Source of the DNA: Ashinkailepas kermadecensis | Lineage: Eukaryota > Arthropoda > Thecostraca > Neolepadidae | Reading direction: 5' to 3' | Assembly (NCBI GenBank): GCA_034440615.1 | Contig: JAOTOM010004022.1 | Span: forward strand, 47,501-111,500 | DNA length: 64,000 nt | Shown: positions 46,431 through 57,475 of the stretch, in pieces | Numbering within the stretch: the stretch's first letter is position 1 | How the letters are laid out: the number at the start of each line of letters is the position of its first letter | Translations under genes and position numbers: made by a program | The notes under the pieces: model-generated | Databases searched by the model: none | Told to the model about the DNA's origin: nothing | Seen by the model: the letters and a program-made list of their open reading frames with translations, nothing else

Positions 46431-46784
46431 CCACTGCAGATGACTCTGCGGGAGCGGAAGTGGCCACTGGTCGCAGCTACGGTCGAGATCAGGGCGTGTG
46501 CTGCTGCCATGGTCATGGCCATTCTCGGCCGAGGGTAGGACCACCTCCTGACAGTTGGAAATCAATCGCCCATACGGCCAGGTAGGGCCAGCTGCTGTCA
46601 GCTCTACTGCCTGTGACTCAGTGGTACGCTACGCACAGTACCAGGGCTCCGACAATCTTTGTCATGGCGGTCACATGTGTCACAATCAGTTCTCAGCTGA
46701 AGGTCGGGTTAGGCGCAAGTTACATTTTTAATGTCTGAAAAAACTGGCCGGCACAGTGCCGCTGGATCCGCGGTACGATCAGCA

Positions 46785-47095
46785 CAACCCTCACAAACCT
46801 CGGGTTCCGTCAGTGTAACTCCACCTGACCCCGGGTCCCTGACAATCTCAGTGTAGCTCTGCCTGACCCCGGGTCCCGGGCCACATCATTGCATCCCTCA
46901 CTGACCTCCGATTCCCGGGCCACATCAGTGCACCCCTCCCTGACCTCGGGTCCCTGGACACACCAGTGCAGCGCTGACCTGATACCGGATCCCGTACCAC
47001 ATCAGTGTGTCCCCCCCGACCCCGGGTCCCGGACCCCATCATTGCAGCGCTGACCTGACTCCGGGCCCCGGGCCGCACCAGTGCAGCGTCGCCCG
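46785..47095. repeat. Degenerate tandem repeat of about 50-60 bp
   Basis: Blocks of CTGACCYCGGGTCCC followed by CACATCAGTGCA or close variants recur about six times between 46,785 and 47,095, with many substitutions and length changes. Confidence 0.8.
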
Positions 47096-47160
47096 ATCCC
47101 CTGTCTCGGGGCGCATGTGCGGCTGCGCTGGTCCAGGGACTGAAGTCGGTCGCCACGCAC

Positions 47161-47712
47161 ATGTGCCGACCTGTTTTTCTTCCCACGGCCGGAACATCAC
47201 GCCGCGATTCCACAATTGGCCCAGACGGTAGGCGACGGGTGGTGGTTACAGGAAAATTAGCATCTGAAAGAAACTGCTTGGCTGCCACTGCGCGCAAAAC
47301 ACTGCGGCCTTTGTTAGCTGCGGTGGCGGCCCGTCGGCCTCACGTTCGGTGGATTTTATGTGGCCATGTAGACATGCCGCTTGTGACAGAGGGCCACTGT
47401 CTAGCAACATACACGGCACGTTTTGTGCCTGTCAAAGGCGCAAACCTTTCTATTGCTGCAGCTGCGCACCGGCATGTTCCCGAGAGACAATATTTATCGC
47501 ACATGCACACGCTGGTGAAGGCTACCAATGCGGCACCTGAATCAAAGTTTCTGGACGTCTGTCATACCTGGCGAGCGTGGAACGAAACAAAAACGAACTG
47601 CCGGGGTTTTATCGACGGTAATCACGAGCCTCCAACGTCGACGCCGCACGATGGGATGCCTTTCCCGACGCGCCCGGCCTTGAGTTTAACTGACACGGGT
47701 TCTTGTCCTTAA
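47161..47712 (+). other. Unidentified open frame of 183 codons
   Basis: This frame is not repeat-derived and has normal amino-acid composition (for example SKFLDVCHTWRAWNETKTNC). It ends in TAA close to a possible poly(A) signal (AATAAA at 47,711). I recognise no domain and see no clear start, since the region upstream of about 47,230 is GC-rich and repetitive. It may be chance, an old transposon, or a host exon. Confidence 0.2.
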
Positions 47713-48257
47713 TAAAACCATCCTCCCGATGTCGGCGGGCCGGCGTTTTTTGATCGTGTCGGCCGTCGCCTGGCGCCAGCCCGCTTCCACTTCATTAAGC
47801 GCCACCTTTCATCATCTGCCGAATAGCAGAGGGACACAAAAGGCCACGCTTTTGTTCCAAGCGTCGAGTCATGGGATCGGCCGCTCCGAGTCCAGCTGTT
47901 GTGCTGCGATCGGCTGATGGTATGGCACAGGGGGGGGCAACAACAAACACAGCAGCAGTCGCGTATGGCGCGGCGCGGAGCCCGGCCACAGCAAACACAG
48001 CAGCAGTCGCGTGTAGCGTCGCGCTGGGCTCGGTCCGGTCTGGTGTAGCGTGTCCTGTGTGTGCGTCCTCTTGTGTCCAAACATTTCGAGGACAAAGCAA
48101 GTCTGGCCGGAACAGCTTTGATTTTAAAAGGCAGCGTTCAATGGAATTAAGCGAAAAACTAACTGGGAATTCTACCTCCTGGAAATATTGGTGGGACAAA
48201 TTCACGTTCTGGAAAAAGCTGGAGGTGTTATGTGCCGCGCCGCAATAGAATACACCA

Positions 48258-49165
48258 GCGCTGTCCTGTCCTGCCCTATCCTGTTCTGTCCTGCCCTATC
48301 CTGTCCTGTCTGTCCTATCCTGCCATATCCTATCTGTCCTGTCCTGCCCTATCTTATCTGTTCTGTCCTGCCGTATCCTGTCTGTCCTGTCCTGCCCTAT
48401 CCTATCTGTGCTGTCCTGCCATATCATGTCTGTCCTGTCCTGCCCTATCCTATCTGTCCTGTCCTGCCCTATCCTGTCTGTCCTGTCCTGCCCTATCCTA
48501 TCTGTCCTGTCCTGCCATATCATGTCTGTTCTGTCCTGCCCTATCCTGTCTGTCCTGTCCTGCCCTATCCTATCTGTCCTGTCCTGCCATATCATGTCTG
48601 TTCTGTCCTGCCCTATCCTGTCTGTCCTGTCCTGCCCTATCCTATCTGTCCTGTCCTGCCATATCATGTCTGTCCTGTCCTGCCCTATCCTGTCTGTCCT
48701 GTCCTGCCCTATCCTATCTGTCCTGTCCTGCCATATCATGTCTGTCCTGTCCTGCCCTATCCTATCTGTCCTGTCCTGCCCTATCCTGTCTGTCCTGTCC
48801 TGCCCTGCCCTGCCCTATCATATCTGTCCTGTCCTGCCATATCATGTCTGTCCTGTCCTGCCCTATCCTGTCTGTCCTGTCCTGCCCTATCCTATCTGTC
48901 CTGTCCTGCCCTATCCTGTCTGTCCTGTCCTGCCCTATCATGTCTGTCCTGTCCTGCCATATCATGTCTGTCCTGTCCTGCCCTATCCTGTCTGTCCTGT
49001 CCTGCCATATCATGTCTGTCCTGTCCTGCCCTATCCTGTCTGTCCTGTCCTGCCATATCCTGTCCTGTCTGTCCTATCCTGCCCTATCCTGTCTGTGCTG
49101 TCCTGTCATATCTAGTATGTGCTGTCCTACCCTGCCATGGCTGTCCTGCCCTATCCTGCCTGTCC
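48258..49165. repeat. 24-bp CCTGTCCTGCCCTAT minisatellite
   Basis: Roughly 37 copies of a unit of about 24 bp, CTGTCCTGTCCTGCCCTATC plus CTGT or CTAT, with ATATCATG variants. The unit is itself made of 5-bp CCTGT and CCTGC steps. The strand is strongly asymmetric: pyrimidine-rich on the plus strand. Frames here are artefacts. Confidence 0.97.
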
Positions 49166-50369
49166 TGCCGTGCATTGGCATACTGAAGAAGCTATCGGAA
49201 GTCTGAAAGTTGATTGGGAAGCGTCTCTGATGTCAAAAAGAATGGTCGGCATGACCTGCTCATTTGCGCAATTTTAGCGCAAATGCAAAACATTTAATAC
49301 TGGGCGGATGTAGGTGCTTCCACAAGCCGGTTTGCACGAGCTGATGACTTTTTCGACCCGCGCAGGAGGGAGTCCCAGACGGTGACGTCAGTGTTCCGTG
49401 CTGAAATCTGGTCATGGTCGGTCGGCCGCCGTGTGTGGTGAGCTCATGGCTTCGACGAATGACGACCAGCCTCGCTCACTTTGGCACCGAGCAGGCGTGA
49501 TCCAGACGTGTGGCTGCTGTTCTTCGGGACTGCGCTGGGTTTGAACACCGCAAACCCACACAGATATGGTATAATTGCATCGGCTATTAACCAATTAATT
49601 GGCATATATTTTCATGTGGAAGACGTGGCGTTCCCGTTCGGTTTTTTTCCCGCTTCGCTACAAGTCTATCCTGTCACATCAGGTAGCTGCTGATCAGTAG
49701 TTGCAGCTTCCACCCAGCGAAGCAATGTGGTTGTGCGATGTTCAAACTCCGTTCGTGACCAAGAGCTTTGTTCGATGGCGCCACGATTCTGGTGAGGAGT
49801 TCAAAGAGTCCAAGTGAGAATTCCCTCACGAGCGTGGACATTGCCGCGGTGGAGGACGAAGGGCACGCCTACGAACTTTGGGAACTTTAGCATTAAGCCT
49901 GTGGCGTAATGTTATGAAAATGGGTATGGAAATTCGATGCGTATGAAAAATCGACCATTAAAAACCATCTGGTTCCGCCCATCCAAAATTCATGACAATA
50001 TGTATGTTCCCGCGTTATGCTCGAGACGAAAATCTAGGACTCTGTCTACTCTGAAGCATTCGATCCTCCGCGATTGTATTTCTCGAGCGGCGGACTCTGT
50101 TCTAACATTTCGGAAATCTGCACAAGCGACTTTCTTCTTCAGTGCGTAGTGCAGGTATCATCGTAGCGTAGGTGTCTTCGTATCATAGGTATCTTCGTAG
50201 CGTGGGTGTCTCGCTATTTGTAGCGTCCCTCCACCAGCAGACAGCCAGTGAGAGGACCCCAGGGGTGCAGGTACCATTCAGCCCACACACTCCAAACGGA
50301 TCAGCACGACCCATTCCCTGTCCCTCCGCGAGAGCTAGCCAATTCGTAGGGCTGTCTCCTGTGATTCCA
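49166..50369. other. Unique DNA, no gene recognised
   Basis: Short TATCGTAGCGTAGGTGTCT-like repeats occur near 50,155-50,215. No exon supported. Confidence 0.3.
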
Positions 50370-50450
50370 TGGGATGATGCTATGGGATGATACTATGGGA
50401 TGATTCCATGAGATGATTCCATGGGATGATTACATGGGATGATTCCATGG
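50370..50450. repeat. Short GGGATGATTCCAT tandem repeat
   Basis: About six units of 12-14 bp, GGGATGATTCCAT and variants. Confidence 0.9.
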
Positions 50451-50967
50451 CGTGGACGGATGCGCACGAGTCGTCCGATACCATACTGGCAGCGACTGAG
50501 AACCCACCGCTAAGTCGAAAAGTCCATCCATGCTCAAGCATATTCCGGCCACAATAGGCACAGCTGTCTCCCCTCCTCTCTGTTGGTGTAAAACACCGAG
50601 AAAGCATGCCGAGTATGTGGTTAAACACGAGCATGATGTTTGTGTGTGTCAGGACTGAGCTAGTTCTCTTGTCAGCTTTTTTGTCGGACACTGGCGGTAA
50701 GGCGGGGTGAGACCGAGCATTCCCATGAGTTACGTTGCCATGCGACGTCGCCTGCTGACTAGCCGATGTAATCTCATCTCCCAGGCCATTACCGCGCTGT
50801 TTGGCCGACCTCAAGCTGTCAGCACTTTCGGCCGACTCTAATTTAGTCTCGCCGGCTCGCATTTTAATTCGGAGATGGCTCGATTTCTCTCCCGCGTGGC
50901 GGTGCGTCGCGGCTGTCCGATGGCCCAGTGGCGGATGGGCCGATGTCGCGGCTGCAGGGTGCTGAAC

Positions 50968-51028
50968 ACCTCGACACCTCGACACGTCGACACCTCGACA
51001 CCTCGACACCTCGACACCTCGACACGTC
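50968..51028. repeat. 8-bp CGACACCT tandem repeat
   Basis: About seven copies of CGACACCT, with two CGACACGT variants at about 50,982 and 51,022 that create the palindrome CGACACGTCG or close to it. Confidence 0.9.
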
Positions 51029-51187
51029 GAGGCGCAGGACATACCTGTGTTTGAGAGACACTGACGACGGGATGCGATCTGGACGGATGCTTGGGTGCCG
51101 GTCTTTCGGGCGAGGGGTGGCCAAAGTGGCTGCTTATGACTGCCGATCGGCTGTGCGATCCCCGTTCACACTGAACGCGGGCGCGTT

Positions 51188-51410
51188 CACTGGCGGATCC
51201 AGGGAGGGGAAAACTGGGGGCATGTGCCCCTCCCTCGCTGGAGATGTGGCGCTCCCTCGACTAGAAAAGGCGCCCGTGCAGAACGCTCTATTGTCCCCGC
51301 TTAGCACATTTTTTCAGCCGATGATGTCCCTCAGAATAGAAAAGGTGCCCCTGGCTAGAAAAGACGCCCTTGCAGGATGCACGAGTACACCCCCACTCGA
51401 GCGCCTAAAA
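51188..51410. mobile_element. Partial hAT-like MITE related to the one at 21,139
   Basis: Starts CACTGGCGGATCCAGG and shares ATGTGCYCC, GATGTGGCGCTCC and a GCAGGATGCACGAGTACA-like block with 21,139-21,444. I found no right terminus or target duplication, so it is probably truncated. GGCGGATCCAGGATCTG at 52,561 may be another end of this kind. Confidence 0.5.
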
Positions 51411-52009
51411 CATACTCAAAATTCCCAGTGCACTGGGAGAGGAGATGGTGCGGTCACTTCCTCACAGTTGATACGTTTCACGAGGTTCTCGTGCTGGCAG
51501 CGGCACACGGGGCGCACACCGCCGCCTGGGCGGATGTGCGCGGAAGCTCCGGACAGACCACGGCGTTGGAAGAGTCGTGCTAACCGTGGCGGCCGGCGGG
51601 TGCCCTTGGGACCTGGACGGGGCGCGAGAACGCTCAGCCACTGGCCGTCATATCGATGACGTCATAGCGGGCTGCCGAGCACGCCGGGGCCGTCGAGAAG
51701 AGCCAAAAGCGCCGACGCCGTGTCCCGACCACGCATTGCGCCGTCCTGTGCCGCCCTTATGCGGGGTCGGCCGGCCGTGATCGATGGCCCGGGTCGTGTT
51801 CCCGGCCGGGACAGCGGCCGCGCCGCCAGCGCCGATTTGATGCCGTCGGTGCGGCCAGCGCCCGATCGGCGCCGCTTGATCTCGGCCTGGCCGGCGGCGG
51901 GCGGCCGGCGGTCGCGCGGCGCGCCTCCGGCCACCCGGTTCCGGTTGGCACACATTGGCCGGTCCCGGCGCAGCCGCGCTGCCGTGGCACGTCCGGCCGC
52001 TACGGCGCG
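51411..52009. other. GC-rich DNA, no gene recognised
   Basis: Very CpG-rich from about 51,480. The long frames on both strands are Arg/Pro/Ala-rich and lack recognisable domains. Confidence 0.35.
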
Positions 52010-52098
52010 ACCTGCTCCGTGGCGCGGCCTGCTCCGTGGCGCGGCCTGCTCCGTGGCTCGACCTGCTCCGTGACGCGACCTGCTCCGTGGCTCGGCGC
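52010..52098. repeat. 17-bp tandem repeat
   Basis: About five copies of CCTGCTCCGTGGCGCGG and variants (GCTCGA, GACGCGA). Confidence 0.92.
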
Positions 52099-53640
52099 CG
52101 CGTCGGCTGCAGTCGGTGCCGTCACGACGGCCGCCACGCACGCCGCCCACGCCAGCGGCCGTCTTCGCCGGCGACGATCGGCGCCTGTCGCAAACGTCAG
52201 CCGCCGAGTCACGCGCGCGCGCGCTCTCAGACTCGTGTCATCCGACGCGGTTGCCATGGATGCTGCGTCATGCTACGTCATAGCATGTGAGGGCCGGTGC
52301 CGTGACGCACGTCAGGACGATTTGCTGGGGATGTTCGGCCGTTGTCCGGGCATGGGGCAGCTCTGTGCTGTGTGACCTGTGGACGCAAAACAAAGCAGGG
52401 GACAGTGTGTCTGGCACGATCATTCACGACCTACAGGTCGGCTGTGTGGCTTCAATTGTATTTTACGTAAGTACCAGTTTCCTCAAAGAGCCCCCGGTCG
52501 TGTGTGAATCGGCGACCATGGGCGCATGTACTGCGAACAGGTTCACCCACACCAAGGGAGGGCGGATCCAGGATCTGAAAGGGGGGGGGGGGAGAGGATG
52601 GACGACTGTCTGGTACTCAAATGGGGTGTATGAATGTAATTGAAGTTGAGCCTACAGCATGCGACACTCATCGGTATCGCAGCTGGTAAAAAATGGTGCT
52701 TCACGAAAAGGGGTAAGCCTGTACAACCAACGCAGTCGATGCGCCCATACGCCCAAACAACCAACCAGAAACGGGAGTGAAACGGGTAAGCGAGCCTCTG
52801 CACCGCATCTCTAAGTCCGCGCCATCGCACTGATGTCTGTTTACGACATCAGTGTGATGGCGATGTCTGTTTACGACATCACCCCTCTCCCCCTCCTCGC
52901 CGGAACGAAGTATACCACGTCAGAACGGTTTGCTGACGAGCGGTCGGCTGTTGCACGCGCACGATGCCGCGCTGCAGTGCGGGACCGGTGGACGCCAAAC
53001 AAAGCGGGTGGGTGACTTCACATGTCTCTGGGGTGCGGCTGGTAAAAATCAGAACAGGATTAGCCGGTGGTCGCACCGGCGAGAGATGCATGTAGCCCAT
53101 GTCCGGCGCCCCCTCGCCTCAACTTTGCTGCAGCTCAACATTGCGCCTTTGAGCGATGCATGGAAACCGGCGATGTAAGACAAATTTCTGCACCTCCGCC
53201 ACTTACTTGTTTGCCATTGATTGCGTGATGAGCTGTAATAAAAACAGAACTGGCTGATATGTGTTCAACATGTTTGAACATCGTTGCTTCGCAATAGAAA
53301 GACATCGTGTTGGCGGGTCTTTTTCACTTCAATGTCTTTGTTTGTCTCATAATGATCTTGTTTAGATGATAGCAACTGGTTGGCTCCGATCTGTCCTTGA
53401 ATGACACCTCGACACTCCAGTAGTTCAGTTGGTTGCAAGTCTTGCCTCCCGCGAGTCTCTCCTCTGACTTGGGACGGCGGCGTTCGGGTCGTACTTTGCC
53501 GCCAGCTGTGAAGGTCAGCAGGCAACTGACCCGGCACGGTCGAGAATGCAGTCGCTGGACAGCTGTGCCGGGGTACTGGCGGTAAGTGAAGCCCACAGTT
53601 GCATTCATTTTTAATTGAGATTCCCGGTCGGTTGGTGGAT
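52099..53640. other. Unique DNA with a possible LINE tail, no gene recognised
   Basis: GATGTCTGTTTACGACATCA occurs twice, at about 52,830-52,849 and 52,860-52,879. A sequence starting GTCGATGCGCCC at 52,734 resembles the LINE tails elsewhere in the window. Confidence 0.35.
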
Positions 53641-53643
53641 CCA

Positions 53644-53680
53644 GTTAGTTAGTTATTTGGGCTTTAGGGCGCTTCGGGTC
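53644..53680 (-). mobile_element. LINE 3'-end remnant, inverted
   Basis: On the minus strand this reads CCGAAGCGCCCTAAAGCCCA followed by AATAACTAACTAAC. It is the clearest copy of the tail family seen at 28,665, 37,831 and 60,425. No coding region was recognisable on its 5' side (higher coordinates). Confidence 0.55.
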
Positions 53681-54209
53681 TACCTCTGGCGAGCGTGGAC
53701 CACTCCAGATAACGAAAGCTACCGCAGCATTCGAACAGTCAATTTATTTTTATCTTTGCATCGACTTCCAATATATCTTACCACCAATTTAGATTATAAA
53801 TTAGAGCTACTGAGACATAAATGTATATGTAATGCGCCGTAGAAGTAGGCTGGCTCTTAGGCACCTATTACTTTCGAGTGTTGAGTTCCTCGCCCACAGC
53901 AATAAACCTAGAAACCCAGAACATCTCCCAACATCCGTATGGCCCGATCGGGCGGACGAGCCCGTTCGGCTTTCTCCCATGATGACCGCGACGACTGTGT
54001 TGTCCCGGCGTACGCGCGGGCTTGCCACCGGCCGACCATCGATACTCGACTGTTCCCGAGAGATGCCGCACAAAGGAGCCGCATTCCGTCCGGCGGGCCA
54101 TCGACTCCGGGTACACTGGGCGCGCCATGCCCGACAGCGCGCGCGGTGTTGTGGTGCGCAGTCCGGCGCGGATCGTGCAGCCGCGGCGGCCGTGGCAGAA
54201 CGGTACCAT

Positions 54210-54360
54210 GCCGCGGCGCACAGGTCTGGTGTGGAATGTGCTGCTGGTGTGTGGACAGGTGTGCATGGACAGCAACGTTACAATGCTACGGCGCTGGAGT
54301 CTCGGCCTGGTGTGGAATGTGCTGCTGGTGTGTGGACAGAGCCTAAGCATGGACAGCTGA
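54210..54360 (+). other. 81-bp tandem duplication with an open frame
   Basis: The stretch starting CTGGTGTGGAATGTGCTGCT occurs at 54,226 and again at 54,307, 81 bp (27 codons) apart. The frame from the ATG at about 54,208 reads MPRRTGLVWNVLLVCGQ, weakly signal-peptide-like, then repeats LVWNVLLVCGQ and stops at 54,358. CAG/GTGTGC at about 54,258 is a possible but weak splice donor. I do not call a gene. Confidence 0.4.
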
Positions 54361-54414
54361 AGTTAGTCCTGCACAAGTGAGATGACTGCGGGAGTAAAGA
54401 GTCAGAGCGGGAGT

Positions 54415-54469
54415 CACTGCGGGAGTCAGAGCCTCGGCCGGGTCGGCCGAGGCTCTGACTCCCGCAGTG
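54415..54469. repeat. Perfect 55-nt GC-rich hairpin
   Basis: The 26-bp arm beginning CACTGCGGGAGTCAGAGCCT at 54,415-54,440 is exactly complementary to 54,444-54,469, with a 3-nt loop GGT. There is no mismatch. The arm sequence GCGGGAGTCAGAGC is related to short direct repeats just to the left (54,387-54,410). Confidence 0.95.
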
Positions 54470-55302
54470 TCCCCGGCACTGGCCACTGGCACTGAGATGG
54501 CCTGACAAAGGCGCACACTGGGCTGTGTTTTGTGACACGGGAGTAGTTTTTCTTCTGTAACACCGGGTGTGCAAAGAGATAATTTTGCGAAGGTGTGTTT
54601 AGACTAAATTCCAAACTATCTTGAAGGAATAGTGTGAGAAGACATCACAGAAAACTAAGATGATTGTATCAACGAACAGAAAGAACGATAGCCACTTGTA
54701 TCCACACTCCTATCCCCACCATAAATGCGCCTTAAGTGCGCCGCTGTTCTGAGCAGCTCATAAACACTGAACCACTATGTCCCATGAATGAGGATGCATG
54801 TATGTGCATATGAAGGTAGGTAAAAACATGTCCCTAAACTAAGACGCCCAGGCCAGTGAACGCCTTGAGGAGCGCTTGTGAAGAGAGGAAATCCCTTCCA
54901 TTGTCCCTTCGCACCACTGACTGCTTATTTTCCGTCGTCGCTGTCAGGAAAGGCCATTTGTCGGTCCTTGACGATAATTATTCCTCACGCACAAAGTCAC
55001 GTGGTCCTCTGACATAAAATGGTCATCGGAAGCATGGTTAGGCATGCGACATTCGTATTTTTGCTGTCTTTCAGCCACTTTGAAAGCAGACTCCAATCGC
55101 ATCGTGCGTTTCATCATCTGCGTGTCGGCAGCTGATCCCAATATACCCGGTAGTGATGATAACAAGATGAGTTTGCCACAAGCTGCGTTTGTTTGCTTAC
55201 TTTTCGATTGGTTGACGAAAGGATCCACGAAAATGACGAATGGCGGTGGGTTGACCTTCAGCTGGCAACCGTCCCTGTTTGGCGCTTCACGTTCATTCTC
55301 TC
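54470..55302. other. Unique DNA, no gene recognised
   Basis: No array, transposon end or exon could be supported. Confidence 0.3.
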
Positions 55303-55825
55303 CCATCAGTCCAGCGCAACACACATCAGTCCAGTCCAGCACACATCAGTCCAGTCCAGCACAGCACACATCAGTCCAGCACAGCACACGTCAGTCCAGC
55401 ACAGCACACATCAGTCCAGTCCAGCACACGTCAGTCCAGCTCAGCACACACCAGTCCAGCACATCACACATGAGTCCAACGCAGCACACATCAGTCCAGC
55501 ATACGTCAGTCCAGCACAGCACACATCAGTCCAGCATACGTCAGTCCAGCACAGCACACGTCAGTCCAGTCCAGCACACATCAGTCCAGCACAGCACAAT
55601 ACACATCAGTCCAGCACAGCACACATCAGTCCAGTCCAGCATATATCAGTCCAGCACAGCACACGTCAGTCTAGCTCAGCACACACCAGTCCAGCACATC
55701 ACACATGAGTCCAACGCAGCACACATCAGTCCAGCACAGCACACATCAGTCCAGCACAGCACACATCAGTCCAGCACAGCACACATCAGTCCAGCATAGC
55801 GCACATCAGTCCAGTCCGGTTCTCC
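55303..55825. repeat. CACATCAGTCCAGCACAG minisatellite, about 25 units
   Basis: The basic unit is about 20 bp, CACATCAGTCCAGCACAGCA, with 15-bp forms that lack the CACAG step. A larger block containing CTCAGCACACACCAGTCCAG and CACATGAGTCCAACGCAG occurs twice, at about 55,440 and 55,675, so the array has a higher-order duplication of about 235 bp. It adjoins the truncated LINE endonuclease region. Confidence 0.96.
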
Positions 55826-55859
55826 GCAGACTTTTGGACATGCATCCTCGTGACGGACA

Positions 55860-56800
55860 AGATGGTTTGTGGAAAAATAATCGCATTGCAAGTATTCATG
55901 CTAGGTGCCAGGGAAGGTGCTGGAGGCGAGTGTCGGTCGAGCGTCGGTAGAAAACCCGACATAAATGCGCTCCACCTGTCGGTTACTGATGTGAAATTAT
56001 GCAAACACCCCATTGAACATGGGGTGTTTAAGTCGGTACAAAAGACAACGGTGTCAATGCGTTTCAGCCAGCGAAAAAAAAACTGACACAGGCTTCAGAC
56101 GCGTGCGTGGAGCAGTAAGGCGGATGCGAACCAGGTAATGAGAACTGAAATGACAGAAATCAACACCACAATCGTGAATACAACTGCAGTCCTGAACAAT
56201 GCACACGCAGAGCAACGAGCCTGGTGTGAATGTGGGCGAGGAAAAGGCTGAAACAGCGAATAATCAGACACTCCACCAATTGCATGGATGCATGGAATGC
56301 ACCGAGTCACGCTCAGTTTCGGGAAGGTCGCAGCTCAGGTCACCACAGAGCACGACAGCGGCACCCGACAGGACGCACTGAAACTGCGTCCCCAGGACAC
56401 TGAAATCGGCCCGCGGAGCCGATTTCGGGTGCCGCGGCGGCCGGCAAAGGCCGCCGACGGCAAGCCGTCTTCCTCGTACGGCGTTCAGAAGCAACCAGAG
56501 GGATTACCACTCGCTGTCCGGCACAGGCGGAGAGAGGATCTTGAGCGGCGAGGGTGATAGGCCGTCCTTGGTGATGGTGGCGACGTCGGCGCGGCCGCGG
56601 CCGTCCTGCCGGTCAGCTCGGCTGATGGAGTGGCCGGGCAGCGTCAACAGACGGCCGGGCGTGGCCGGCTTCAGCCACCTCTCGGAGGGCATCATCACGT
56701 CGTAGCGGCGCCGTTGCAACCCCAGATATAACTCCAGCAGCTGGGGCTTAAGACACTGGATGCTCAGAGCCTCGATGGTGCGCTTGCCGTCGGCCGTCGT
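55860..56800 (-). pseudogene. LINE endonuclease region relic
   Basis: Reading leftwards from about 56,790 on the minus strand, the pieces fit the apurinic-type endonuclease of a non-LTR retrotransposon. The order is SIQCLKPQLLELYLGLQRRR, then YDVMMPSERWLKPATPGRLL, LPGHSISRADRQDGRG, VATITKDGLSPSPLKI, GGLCRPPRH, and FQCVLSGAAVVLCGDLSCDL. Further on, SSHYLVRIRLTAPRTRLKPV stands where the conserved SDHxLV step should be, and DRWSAFMSGFLPTLDRHSP fits the segment after the endonuclease. Frames break near 56,500, near 56,260 and again near 56,100-56,010. Conserved residues are altered: GDLS for GDFN, SERW for TETW and SSH for SDH. It is therefore inactive. The reverse transcriptase that should follow is absent, and the 20-bp array lies there instead. 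A functional enzyme would nick the target DNA to prime reverse transcription. Confidence 0.85.
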
Positions 56801-56959
56801 CGTGGTACATGGGCCGCAATGGCTGGCGCCGCGGCGCTGCGGGCGGCGGCTCCCACCACGCCCGCGCCGACCGGCCCCTGCCGGGCCGCGACCCCGACCC
56901 GCCGGGGGCGGTGTGGCGGCACCGGTGTCAGGCGCGCACGCGGACGGGTGGGCCGAGAC

Positions 56960-57475
56960 GCTCGGGGCGGGCGGCCGCCGCCCGGTGACACACGCTGAGG
57001 TCGCGACGGTCGGGACGGCGCTGTGGCCGAGACGCTCGGGGCGGGCGGCCGCCGCCCGGTGACACACGCTGAGGTCGCGACGGTCGGGACGGCGCTGTGG
57101 CCGAGACGCTCGGGGCGGGCGGCCGCCGCCCGGTGACACACGCTGAGGTCGCGGCGGTCGGGACGGCGCTGTGGCCGAGACGCTCGGGGCGGGCGGCCGC
57201 CGCCCGGTGACACACGCTGAGGTCGCGACGGTCGGGACGGCGCTGTGGCCGAGACGCTCGGGGCGGGCGGCCGCCGCCCGGTGACACACGCTGAGGTCGC
57301 GACGGTCGGGACGGCGCTGTGGCCGAGACGCTCGGGGCGGGCGGCCGCCGCCCGGTGACACACGCTGAGGTCGCGACGGTCGGGACGGCGCTGTGGCCGA
57401 GACGCTCGGGGCGGGCGGCCGCCGCCCGGTGACACACGCTGAGGTCGCGACGGTCGGGACGGCGCTGTGGCCGAT
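56960..57475. repeat. 74-bp minisatellite, about 7 copies, just 5' of the LINE endonuclease
   Basis: The GTGACACACGCTGAGGTCGC segment recurs every 74 bp from 56,985 (57,059, 57,133 and onward) with almost no variation. Each unit has CCGAGACGCTCGGGGCGGGC and GGCCGCCGCCCGG. The array lies about 160 bp upstream (in minus-strand sense) of the endonuclease sequence. The 401-codon minus-strand frame spanning both is open through the array only because the unit lacks stops in all three phases. Confidence 0.96.

Noticed and set aside
45608..46565. Frames of 146-312 codons on both strands
   Set aside because: The 63- and 56-bp arrays lack stops; opposite-strand frames are equally open, which is not expected of a gene.
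48188..49206. Overlapping frames of 235-332 codons rich in Cys, Leu, Ser and Pro
   Set aside because: They come entirely from the 24-bp CCTGT-type repeat.
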